Of a DNA stretch of 64,000 nucleotides, positions 1-11,500 are shown piece after piece. The notes under the pieces are model-generated. The model had not been told where the DNA came from. It made no database searches and saw nothing but the letters and a program-made list of their open reading frames with translations. Position 1 is the first letter of the stretch. Every line of letters begins with the position of its first letter. The position numbers were made by a program, and so were the translations under genes. The stretch is from Symsagittifera roscoffensis (Eukaryota > Xenacoelomorpha > Acoela > Convolutidae), in NCBI RefSeq assembly GCF_963678635.1, contig NC_087067.1, positions 45,704,515-45,768,514 on the forward strand, written 5' to 3'.

Positions 1-267
1 TATTTATTTTCTCAACTAACATAAATATCAATTTGCTTAAAAACAGTCAAATTAAATCCCAATTTTTAATTTGTGAATCAGTTTCTAAACAGGTCATTTT
101 TTTGCTTTTGAGAAAAAATACATCAGTTTAAAAAAATCTAAGAACACAATATTACTTTGGATCCTTGACGAACGAACGCGGCCTCAACTTGGCTTTAAAC
201 ATTCTTTTTTGAAAAAACAACTGAATGTTGTTGCGGAAATAGTTTGTTTTAATTAGAAAAACGGTAG

Positions 268-3022
268 CAAATAACCGAGCTCTTCAAGGTCATGCACGAC
301 ATGTTGCCATGGGATGACGATATGGATATCATGATAAATTACGACTCAAAAGAAAAAGTGATCAACCTGTTCAAGGACGACAGACACTACGGGATCCAAG
401 GACTTCAGAGTCGTCAGATGAACGGGGATCTCATCAAGTTATTCTTTACTAACTCCGTCAAAGCGGGTGATTTACTGAACAATTGAAACGATGGTTTTTT
501 CCATCCCCCTCATTTCAATTTTAGTTTTAGTTTCATAGTTCAGCGAAATTTGGCATAGTGAACAAACTAACAATTGTGAACAGATTTGTTCTTCGTCCTT
601 ACATCGTATCATCACGCGTTTAGCCGTAATAACTACAGACAGAGCAAATATGAATGGTGAAAGATTTTTTCGTCATCTTGTCTCGGATATCGAGCAAAAA
701 CTCAAAAGCTAGAAAAAAATTGATTTTTACAGAAAAGTTAGCCTAAAATGCAACAATTATAGCAATTATCCGCAACGCTGGATTCAAATCATAGATATTT
801 TCTTACCGCATTGTCTACGTAATAATCCCAAAGCATTAGAAGAATGTTACCTAAATAGATTTAGCTTTCTTTCAGGGCCATTTTTCAGCAGACAAAGTTG
901 CACTTAATAGCTCATTCATAATTTCTGTTCAATAGCTGCCATTTTTTCAAAATTTCTTTGGCCGAACTGAACAAGTGCCAAAATAATCTAATTCTAGTTT
1001 TGAAGACTAACTGGTAGTTTATTTTAGAGAAATAGAAAATGTAACGATAACAAAAACTGGTTTTTCAGGTTCTTGGGTCATTTTTCACAACATGGGGTGA
1101 TCCAGTGGATAAGATAATGAGCATAAAAGAGCCCTAATCGAAGGTTCTTGGATGAAAAATGATTAAAATATATTCTCTTAGAGTAATGTTTTGTCTAGAT
1201 ATTCGATTTCTTTGGCAATTGAAACCACATAATGCAATTTTTGTTTTAAGATAAAAGATAAGGTTTGAGTAAAAAAATGCCTAAAAATCCATCATTTCTG
1301 ATTATAATTTTATTTGCTTTATTTTCGACAACTGGTTTTCATTCATTTTGCTTTTCAATGTATTCCCCTGAATTCAATGAAAATGGCCTGGGTTTCAGTG
1401 AAAAAAGAAAATACCTCTCTCCCCTCCCCTCTCTAATACGCCTATCTATGAACTATTATCACCTATCACTCTCCTAAAGTTTTGTACAAAATGTTTGACA
1501 CTCCCACCCCCTCCCCCACTCTCACACGTCTATCATTCATGACCCCACCCACCGACGTCCAGCATCTGCCGAGGTCCTTCGACCGAAACTTCAAAAATAT
1601 CCCTCCCCTCACTTGCAATTGCCCAAGTTGATGAATATGTGAGGTGGGGTACACGTGATGTACGTGTAGGAGTGGACCAAAACACTTTCCAACCCCTTCA
1701 CTTATGAGGTCAACTTTTATATAAAAACTATTGAGCGACCTTTTTTGAAGTGTTTTTGGAATCCGAATCATGGTCGTCAATAGGTCTTTAAAATGAAACC
1801 ACACCTGACTCGCTTCGATTTTTTTGTGATTGGAACAATGAGAAATATTTGAACTGATTCCAGATAAATGTTCGTGATATTTAGCTAATCTTTTTTATTG
1901 TTTTTATTTTGTTTTAGGGGGAAAACCTTGGAACTGGCCCTTCATAGACGTTGAGTCATATATCGAGGAGGAAAATGAGATCAAATTAGTTCACAGGTCG
2001 ATTATATATTCCGTTAAAAACACTAACTTGATTTTTTTTAACTATCAGTTACGAATGGGCCTTATATAAATTATATACACTTTAATGTGGATTCTAACTA
2101 AGTAAGTCTAGCTTTAAAAAATCTTGATAGTAAATAGACTTCAAAACTAAGTTTTTTAACGGTATAAACTTAATTGTGTTCAAAGTTAATGGTGTAAAAT
2201 TTAACGGTATAAAATTAATTGTGTTCATAGGTCAGACCGGAAAGTAGCATGGCCTCGTGACTCATACTTTCCAACACATCTCCGTCCTTTTGGACCCCTC
2301 TGGCTCAAGTTTCCACGAGACCCCAGTGGATACCTACTCGCTCACTACAAAAACCCTTTTCACTGCAAAACATCCACTTGGGCCCACAAAGAGGAAAGGC
2401 GATAGATTTAAGGACTGTATTTTGAATCCTTTTGTGCCTCATTTCTAAGAAGTTTTTATCAAGATGTTATTTTTTAGGAGAGAAGAAATAATAAATAAGC
2501 TGAGGTGAAGCCTTCCAGATTTTAAACAACTAGAAAAAGTTGAAATTCATTATTTAATAACAGCATTGCTCAAAATTTTTTTCAGTAGCCAAGTGAATAA
2601 CGGTTCAAACCTCGCTTTTTGGGACCATATTTTATTGCGAGTTACTTTCATTTTAACTTAGATAAAATTGAAATTAATAATCTTTGAATCAATAATCTAA
2701 TTGCAGGTGGTTAGACTCTAATAAAAATGTTCCCCGCCAAAACCAAATTTTATGCAATTCATCTCTTAAAATCACATAAAACTAAAAAATGTTTGGTAAA
2801 AGTTTTCAAAGCCAACATAAATTATCTAATCTATTGCCGAAGGAGCTACGAGTGAAAGCAAAGGAGGCCGACTGTGATGTTGTGGCGGCAGATTACCCGT
2901 TCGTTAGGAGGACACCATTCGCAAACATTACCAAGGAGACACTTGTTTTGAACGGAACCGAACTATACAGCATTTACATAGATGAGCCGTACAACAAAAC
3001 TAAAACTAAATATGGATGGTAA
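268..3022 (+). CDS. LicD-type (fukutin/FKRP-like) transferase, copy 1; 5' exon lies outside the window
   Basis: Four exons are visible: B 268-466, C 1918-1996, D 2231 to about 2402, E 2843-3022 (stop TAA 3020-3022). Exon B carries MLPWDDDMDIMI, the acidic motif of the LicD family, whose bacterial members move phosphocholine and whose animal relatives FKTN/FKRP move ribitol-5-phosphate in the Golgi. C encodes PWNWPFIDVESYIEEENEI, D encodes WPRDSYFPTHLRPFGPLW, E ends in DEPYNKTKTKYGW. B-C is phase 1 and C-D phase 2, as in the other two copies. The B donor is GTGATT and the C acceptor TTTTAG. Exon A (membrane anchor) is not in bases 1-267, so it lies upstream. The B start is set after GGTAG because QITELFK just after it is conserved in the paralogues; a start at 289 (after CAAG) is the alternative. 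The end of exon D is unresolved: an in-frame TAG (2403-2405) is met before any GT donor. The frames are otherwise open, so it may be active. Substrate is unknown. Confidence 0.8.
1410..1700. repeat. C/T-rich island inside the B-C intron of LicD copy 1
   Basis: This intronic stretch is far richer in CCC and CTCCC runs on the plus strand than its AT-rich surroundings. Similar strand-biased islands recur near 10.55, 39.2, 40.3, 55.2 and 59.2 kb. The open frames over it (for example minus 1466-1804) follow from the skewed base composition and show no recognisable domain. Confidence 0.4.
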
Positions 3023-3122
3023 ATTCTGACTTACAATGATACATTTTGAACTGTATGTTATTATTGGGAAAAGAACATTTGACAGGCCTTTCTAAAATTT
3101 TCACGCAAATAACTTTTTTCCG

Positions 3123-3128
3123 AATAAA
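3123..3128 (+). promoter_or_regulatory. candidate polyadenylation signal of LicD copy 1
   Basis: AATAAA lies about 100 bases after the TAA stop of exon E, a normal distance for an animal 3' UTR. The hexamer is common by chance in DNA this AT-rich. Confidence 0.4.
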
Positions 3129-3129
3129 A

Positions 3130-4339
3130 TGATTGATTGAATTTTGTCATTTTTTTAAATTAAAAACTTATGCATTTTTCTTTAAATTTTTTTTTATCTT
3201 ATTCATTATTCTTTTTAAAGCTTTTTTGTTTACTGATTGATGCTTTTTTCATATGAATTATGTTTGAAACTCGACTAATGTGGAATGGTTAACCGTTTTC
3301 ACAGCCAAATCACAGTCAAAAGACAAATGTTCGTTTAAAGGAGACGCTTTGTATAGCCGAAACAGGGAAGCTGAAAAACTTTTTGAGACAAGGAAAACTG
3401 GTCTTTTTTAAAGAAACAAAAATTTGGTTTGTTTTCATCACAGTTACACCACAGGTTGTACAACATGACACTATTCTGTTAAAACAGTTTTTAATTTTAT
3501 CTGGTTTTTAATATAATTGCTCAAACTATGCTTAAATACAAATTGTTATTGCATCAACATAGCTCCGTTTTTACTTACTCTTACCAGAAATGTTTTGATT
3601 ATTTTGACATTATTGTTCAAGAAAACTTCTATATTGGTAGTGAAATTTGCTAGAAAATTTTCAGAGTAAAATTTTTGTTTTACCAGGGCAATTTCTCTTC
3701 CAAATTCGACACTGTCACTCGTTTGGTACTACTTAACGACATCCGTTTTTGACTGGCCGACTATGAAACTCTCTTCAAAGTGCTTTCAGTTCAAGAATTA
3801 AGAAAGTGGATGTAGACCGGAAAGTTTTCCACATTTTTTTCAAAACTTTTCAAAACCCAAAAACGGTACTGCTGGCCTGCTTCCTCAAAAATTTTTCTGT
3901 GCCGCTGATTTTTTAGTTGTCAAGGACACTTAGAATAAATTTATTTATCAAAAAGTTTTTTTTTGTTTTGACAGACCTTGGATAGTCCACTAATTTTTGA
4001 AAAGACAACTCCTTTTTTATCCGTGGAAAAATTTTAGATCAGCTTTTGTTATCAAAATACATTTTTTGAATGGAGCGGCGAAGACAAATTTCAAGTAGCA
4101 AAAACCTTGTACTTCAAAAAACTACAGAACTAAATTATTATGAGTGTGCTGTCATTTATCATTTTTTACCAATTATTTTATCGCGCAAGTCCTTTAAAGA
4201 ATTTTAAAGAAGATTTCGCAATGGATCACCCAGAAACGCTATTTTTTTTCACTTTGTTGCTCTCTTTGCAGTCAAAAATCAGCCGTTTGCGGTCAAAACT
4301 AGACAGTTTATATCGGAGCCATACTGTGCAACTTATGAA
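3130..4339. other. intergenic DNA, nothing recognised
   Basis: AT-rich sequence with many homopolymer runs between the 3' end of LicD copy 1 and a repeat-rich block. I see no exon with paralogue support, no RNA gene and no clear transposon ends. Confidence 0.5.
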
Positions 4340-5300
4340 CTGTAAGCGGGCTCCATAACAGGCCAAAAACAGAATTTTTGCGGAATCCCAAAAATTCTTA
4401 TTTTTGTTTAATTTTCTTAGCTTTTTTGTGGACTCTACGGAAGAAAAGCTAAAAGACTGTATTGCTCGAAAATCATTCCAAAAACAGGCAACAAAACTTG
4501 TGGAATCTGCAACAAATTTTGCGGAATCTGGAACAGCTTGTGGAATCCTCAGACAAATAATAACTTATGTGTTTCTGCACTTTGTAAATGTAATCCGCAA
4601 AAAGTAAGCGGAATCCTCGTAATTTTGCGGAGTTCAATTACGTTTGCAGAATTCGCTTACGTTTGCGGAATCCGGAACAACTAATTATATTAATTCGTTG
4701 CAAAGTCCGCAACGAAACTAATGTGCCGATGAAAATTACATTAAACGTTTTTGTACGCGGATTCCACAACAATTTTTTAAGTGGACTCCACTTACAAGTT
4801 AAAGACTTTTCTCTAGATTTCAGGAACACAGAGACACCAAATTTTACGCCTATACAGTACACAGTTTAGCCTCAAATTAGCCTCAGTTATACTTTTAAAT
4901 CATACTCGTCAAAATATAGACAGATACAGAATTAACCAATCAAAATTGAAATTAGAAAAACAAACATACGCAAGAATCATAAAAAATTTGATTTCTCGTT
5001 AAACTGTTCTCGTATCTCAATTCTGATTGGTTATTATAGTAATTGTTTACTCTATAATGTGTCGACATCACAAAATGTCTACATTACGAGGCCAACTCTG
5101 TGCACTGGACATGCGCACAATTTGATGTCTGTAGGTCAGTGAAATTCAGAGACAAGTCTTTAAAGATGCTCCAAAATTTAAGTGGATTCCAATTACAAAA
5201 ATTCCGTGGCTTCCACGTATAAAAAAACTGTAACGTAAATTTTGTCGGCACAGTTTGTTTTTTGTCGCGGATTTCTCAACAAGCGAATATGCTATATATT
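4340..5300. repeat. diverged repeat block with GCGGAATCC-like motifs and an internal inverted pair
   Basis: Short motifs such as TGCGGAATCC and TGTGGAATC recur many times. About 4795-4868 read in reverse matches 5088-5172 read forward (shared core: GAGGC, CTGTG-ACTG, GCGCACAA or its variants, GTGTCT, AGACAAGTCTTTAA). The same core appears at about 33,378-33,460 inside the hAT-like element 33083-33641. The block is therefore likely a decayed DNA transposon of that kindred. Open frames here share a short peptide pattern (KDxSL...PIQxTV) with the 33.3 kb copy, which reflects shared DNA and not a proven gene. Confidence 0.5.
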
Positions 5301-5989
5301 TTTTTCTGAACTAATGCAGTTCTTGCATATGAACAACCAAAAAACATTAGAGCTGGAGTTTTTATCTAGCAAAAGTGGAATTTAAAATCATTGTCAGAAG
5401 AATTTTCGAAGAATCCGAAATTATTTGTTAACACAATTGGTGGATGGACCCTTTGATTATTGGAATAAAGCTCCCATCGAGTAATTTTTGGGGTCATTTG
5501 GTAACACAGTCACCAAATAAACTAGTGGGATTAGTGTTCTGAGATTGTTCGAAATTACAACAAAACACATCACCGAATCATATCGTTATTCGGGATTACT
5601 AGGATGAGAGTGAAATCAAATGTTTCGAGGGAAAATTGAGATCAAATCAGAGTGAATTCAAATAGTTTATTGGAATGAAAGGTTTATTGGGATGTGCCAC
5701 AGTGTGAGGTTATTTGCAATAACAGGATTGTCAAAATGATTCAAACTTTTCTGGTTTGTTCTTATCTTCTATTTCTTCTATTTTGAAAAATTTGCGATGA
5801 ACGTTTGGGGGTTAATTAATGGGCAAAAATTGAGATCGGATGTTTGACTTAGCAGGAATTAGTTAGCAGGAATAGAAAAGGCAGGAAATGATCTGACAGG
5901 AACTGAATTGACAGGAATTGAGATCAAATGGTTCGGGGTAAGACTCAGGTAGTAATTGATCTCGCTGGTGACCACCTGGTAAAGAAAAG

Positions 5990-6220
5990 AATGTAAAAGG
6001 AACTTTGCTATATATGTTACTGAAATCCGCAAACAAAATGTGAGTTCCGCATGTAATCTGCGGGTTCCGCATACAATTTGTGAAATAAACTACAGCTCAA
6101 TTTTTTTATGCACATGTTTAACCGTTTGTTTGCGGGTTTCGCAAACTGTTCCGGAATCAGCAAATACTGTTGAAGCCTCCGCAAACTTGCCTGTTTTCGC
6201 AGCGATTTTGTGCAGTAAAG
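5990..6220. repeat. cluster of 'CCGCA(A/T)AC' / 'GCGGGTTCCGC' motifs
   Basis: Runs such as AATCCGCAAACA, TCCGCATGTAATCTGCGGG, TTCCGCATAC and CCTCCGCAAAC recur every 20-40 bases. The pattern resembles the motif block at 4.3-5.3 kb and may belong to the same decayed element. No coding sequence is supported. Confidence 0.4.
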
Positions 6221-6609
6221 TGTTTTAGCTATTAGGTTTTAGTGTTTCCCTGCTTTTATGCTTTCAGTGTTCTAGTTATTTGTGTTTTAGGGGAATCCAA
6301 AACAGCAAAAAAGATCAACAAAATTGGCAAAGTTGCGAACTCTGCTACAAATCTAATTTTGGCTTGTCGCAAAATCCGCTGACAAATCACAAAATTGACA
6401 GTTTGATCTAATAATGCACTTTTTGCTATGCGATTAAAAGCAGTAGATATTTGATTTAAGCGTAATAACTCATAGCTACGTTTTCCAAAATCGATTGTCT
6501 ATTGTCAAGCAAGGAATTCTTTCAACTTTCTTGAATTTTTGAGGTTCATCTGTCACAGCGCCGCCCGCAAATCTTTTTTGAGCAGTAGAAAACAAGAGAC
6601 TTTTACAGT

Positions 6610-6789
6610 CAGGGGCGGATTAGGGGGGGGGGGTAGCTTTTTGGACTGTTTTTTCAAAATTTTCACAAGGGAGTGCTTAGGGAGAGCTCGAAAAATCAGT
6701 TTGGTCGACCTAAAAAAAAGGTCGATAAAATTTTGGAAGATTTCTTGAAAATCCGCAGCCCCCTCGAGAAAATTCTAGATCTGCCCCTG
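6610..6789. mobile_element. hAT-like MITE, 180 bp, with 8-bp target duplication
   Basis: It begins CAGGGGCGGATTAG and ends CTAGATCTGCCCCTG, which are imperfect inverted ends of the CAGGGGCGGATC type known for non-autonomous hAT elements. The flanks are TTTACAGT (6602-6609) and TTTACGGT (6790-6797), a 7/8 match to an 8-bp duplication. It contains a long G run and no coding capacity. Confidence 0.8.
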
Positions 6790-6797
6790 TTTACGGT

Positions 6798-8551
6798 ATT
6801 AACCACCTGATAAGTTATACAAATTCAATGAAAATTTTGTAAAATAAGTGCTAAAAACAATGCGAGAAAAAAAGAGACCGAAGTTTAGAAACGAAAAAAG
6901 ACTTTTGAACTTCGGTAGAAAGAGGGAGAAGAGCCTTGGAGTTGTTTCATGGAATATTAATAGCACAGTTGGCGCTTTGCAAGGGATGAAAAGAGGAAGA
7001 GAAAGTAAAGGTTGCGAGGTATCTAAGTCAAACACGGAACAAATAAAGTCAAAATATACCAAATGTAAAGACAAAGCTCATAATCAGAGGGACCATTTCG
7101 GCGATGAGCACAAACTAGGTTTCTTCTCGTTTTTCAAAATGTATTCCATTTTTCGATCGTAATGTGTCAAAGAAGTTGTCCTAAAAAGGTTGTAAAAGCG
7201 CTCAAACATTTTTGCTTCACCGTACATATAATTTACTCATGGAAATTATAGTGTAAGCTCTCTTCTTTGCAAAAATCCTCAAAAAAACTCCTGATAATCC
7301 TCTAATTGGTTTCTCAGGATTAAAAGCGGGTAAAAAACCGTAGGAACTTCTGCAACTAACATGAAATGTTCCCCTTTAAAACTAAAGTTTATTATCTCCT
7401 TCAAATGATGGAATTGAATTTTAATTTGAAAATTTAAACGTCAGGGCTTTTTTTGAGAATCCGCATATTAACAGTCATGCCAACTGACAGTCGTTTCTTA
7501 CAGACACGGTCAATTTTGACTCCGACACAAGTGATGCCGTTGTCTCGAAAACGAAGACCCCTTGCTTGCAATTCGTTCCGTTGTCTCATTTAGAATACAT
7601 TGAACATTGAGATGATTTAAGGCCAAGATGGGTTCAATTTTAAATCTTGAGTGCAACATTTTTCGTTTAGCTTTAGGCATACTTCTAGTTTAATTGAAAA
7701 GCCTATGTTCGTGTACTTTCAGGCTAGATATTAAGCGGATCTTTGTCAAATTTAAAAAAAAAAGGAATATTGCTCGTTGATTAGTTGATGCTATAGTAGG
7801 AAATCGAGAGCCGCAAGTTGTGCGAACTCTCCACACATGAGTTGGAACATTGAACTGAAATCGTTGGAACGTTGGAGTGTCCAATACAATGATAAAATCA
7901 GAGACTGCTCCCTGTGTATCTCGTTTTAAAGGAAGACTTTGGTCGCAGTTAGTAAAAATTGCATGTGATCTGGCGCTTTTTTTGTAGCATATCATCTCGC
8001 TTTTGTCGTCAATCTTGTTACAGAATTGCTTGATTTCACATCAACCGAGCGGTCTTGATTAGCTGGTTGCGGTCTTGATTAGCTATTTTGTGCAGGCATC
8101 AAACTAGCGTTATTTCGACAGGTAATTTAATAGGAGGCAGTTCTGTCCTCAGATCAAAAAAATTAACCGACCAGCCACCTATCAACCCCGTAGGGCTTAG
8201 GATTGAATGTTCCGCACATGCAAAATTTTTTTGCGGCCAAAAAAGAAACTGGTAAGATCACCGGAGTTCTAGATACAATTTTGGGCCCATTTTCAAGTTC
8301 ACTTCTTTTGCTATTGAGTTCTGATGCTAACTTAATGCTATAAAATAACCGTACTACGACGATTTCAAAAAATAGTTTGTAATGTCGTTCAATATTATCT
8401 CTAGGATTTTTTTTTTCTCAAATATTATCTGAAGTTATAATATATCTTAGGTAGTATTGTCGCCTGAAGGCAAACTATTTCGAATTTTTAGCACAAGAAG
8501 CTATAAGGTGCCTTGGTATTCTCAAACGTGTCAGAAAAATTAGACATATAG
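6798..8551. other. intergenic DNA upstream of LicD copy 2
   Basis: No exon, RNA gene or transposon end is recognised. A short tandem duplication of GCGGTCTTGATTAGCT lies at about 8050-8090. A minus-strand frame at 7690-7995 (101 codons) is the longest open stretch, but it shows no known domain and no paralogue in the window. The promoter of LicD copy 2 should lie in the last few hundred bases, but I see no clear core motif. Confidence 0.4.
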
Positions 8552-11500
8552 TTGGTTATAATGTTTGAGCGATGTCTCATTCCAACCCGGTTCTCAAAAA
8601 GATCTCTATTTGTTTTGGTTAATATATCACTTGGATTACTTCTTAGTTTTCATTTATTATTCACTAAAAAAATTGAAGTAGATAAACTTATCAAAAATTT
8701 TATCACTTTGCCGCAAAATAAAATAGATATCATTGATTTAAGTAGTTGGCCGATTGAAAAGAATACTTATCCAAATTTGATTGAAAAATTCAGTGTTCCT
8801 AGAAAAAATAGCTCTCATCTTCCTAGAAAAATGTTTAAAAAAGACTATGACACGTTAATGCAACTCTTAAATTTGTCTCTGTCAGTTTTGGATGAAAATG
8901 ACATTCCTTACACTGTTAGTGCTGGCGGACTTGTGGGTTCATACGTAAGGGCTCGGCTAATCATTTTCTCAAACTACACAAAAACTGTTTGGCTATTCAC
9001 AGTAAAACTTCATCATTTTTTCTTCTTTTTGAATCAGTTTCTGAAAACCTCATCCTTTTCATAGTTTTCAAAACTAATTTGTAACAATTGAGAAAATGTT
9101 AACAAAGCAAACTTTGTTCTCAATAAAGAGTCAACGCTGATCTCAGTAAGGAGTCAAACAGCTTTTGTGCTGACGCTGACGCGGAAATTTTGTAAGCAGA
9201 AACAAATAGCCGAGCTCCTTAAGGTCATGCACGACTTGTTACCATGGGACGACGATATGGATATCATGATAAATTACGAAACGAAAGAAAAAGTTATTCA
9301 TCTGTTCCAAGATGACAGACACCACGGGATCAAGGGACTTCTGACTCGTCAATGGAACGGAGTGTTCATGAAGCTTTTCTTTACAAATTCCGTCAAAACA
9401 GGTAAGTGACTAACTTGCGATAACACGATAGCCTCATCATTTTGCTTCAAAAACAAGATAAACAGTTCACTGTTAGAAAAAAAGAAGAGAGGTTGAAAAG
9501 TAAAAAAAAACGCTAGTTGAAAATTTCAACTTGAAATCATGGCGCCCACTGGCCGGCAGTGCTGGTTTTCAATCCATTTTTTCAAAACTCTGAAATGAGA
9601 AGTAAGAAATAATTGAAGTGAGAAGGAAAAAGGCTGTGTTTTTTCGCTGAATCAAACACACGTAGCACATCAGTTATGGTTCCGACTTTCGATACGAAAG
9701 TAACGGAATATTTGTGCTCGTTTTGGTTTTTTTTTCTTCAGACAAATTTCGACTTTTTAACTAGCCATTTTTGACGGAATTTTTTTATATCATTCGAAGG
9801 GTATTGTTGTCCTGAGCTCAAATTTGAAAAGATATTTCACCTGTAATCATTTTTCGTAAAGTTATGGGGGTTTAAAGATTGCCAATTGGGCCAATTTGGG
9901 ACAATTAACGCACGATATATTTCGCGCTATTAACGCGTAAGCGGAGAGTTAATCCGTCTTAGAAATCGTTCCAAATTGATTTAACGAAGCTTATTTGCCA
10001 TAATTGATTTGTTACAAGTAGCGAAATCTATCCTTTTGTTTTTTATATGGCGTGTGGGGGGATGATTTTTATTTTAAAAATTTCAAATTTTTGAGAAAAA
10101 AAAAATTTTCATTTTGGTTTTATTACTTTTAATTTCTTATTGATATTACTGCTCCATAAACCTTAATGGGCAGTCGGGACATTCAGGGCTTCGCCCTGCT
10201 ACGAGCAGTCTTGTTGTTTTAGTATAATGATAAATGCATTTTAAAAAATCAATTTTTTGTCAGATCCAATTGCTCCCTTGGCGCCTGGCTATCTACTTGA
10301 TATAGAAACATATTGAATATCAAAAAAAAACTTTATCTTTGCAAAGAACTTCACAGTTTTAAACGACTAAGTTTTGATTTATTATGAGGTTAATTAACCT
10401 TGGCAAGTAATATTTATAGTGAAAATAGAACATGTGGCATTCGTGAATGTGGAAACTTGCGGTCTTTGACCTGTTGAGTTGCTGGGACCTAATTAATAGA
10501 GCATTTTGCAGCGCTTAGTAAATTTAAATTAAATTGAACGCTGGGGTGGAGGATCATTAGTTGGTCTATTTTTTTGGGGGGGAGGGGAGGGGAGTTGGGG
10601 GGAGGATGTAAATTTGACGCTACATTTTGCCAACTCGAAGTAGCATTGTGCAGCACCGAGCCAAAGTTTATTGGACTTGTTTTAAAATTCGAACAATAAC
10701 AATCGAAAATGAACAAATAGGACAAAAAACACACCACCATATTCCGAACCCCGAGCTTTTCAACAAATATGTATTAAAGTATTCGTGTTTCACACAAACC
10801 ATAGAAAATCCAGTGATTTGTCATTACAGGCCTTTCCAGTTATGATTTGATGACTACCGGAAAAAAAACTTTCGATCATTATACGCAAAAATACAAATAC
10901 GAAGGTATAGATGGATATCAAAAACTTATTCCGGATGCAGTTTCCTCCCCAAATTTCTGATACTATAACTAAGACATTATTAGGCAGATCCTGAGATGGA
11001 TGCTAAGCCCGTTTTGTTTTCCCCTAAAACTTACTATAATTTCAGATAATAGTCAACAAACTTTAGCTGCAGAGCTCTCGTAACCTGAGAACTATCATTG
11101 AAAAACTAAAGTCTAATTCTTATTCTTATCTAGTTATTATAGTGTAATATATGCTAGTTATCAAACTTTTGCATAATTTTTGACACATTGCAGGTAACAG
11201 ACCTTGGAAGTGGCCCTTCATTGAATCTGAGCCTTATATTGAAGAGGACAACCAGATCAAATTATTTAACAGGTATACTTTTATTGCAGTCCCGAATTTT
11301 ATAATTAACGCATATGCATCAGTTTTTTTTTTCAAATTATTTGTCCATGTTTTTAAATTCATTTATCGCTTATCTGTTTGTGCTTTTTTTCAGTAATAAG
11401 TACACGAAACTAATCCAGAACTCTTTGATAATTGCTCGCCATTATTTGTATCATAATTCTCTGATAGTAGTAGTTGGGAAATAAATTGCTGCCAAAAAAG

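Noticed and set aside
1466-1804. 112-codon minus-strand frame in the B-C intron of LicD copy 1
   Set aside because: It lies over a C/T-rich island with few chance stops, and no paralogue intron carries anything similar.
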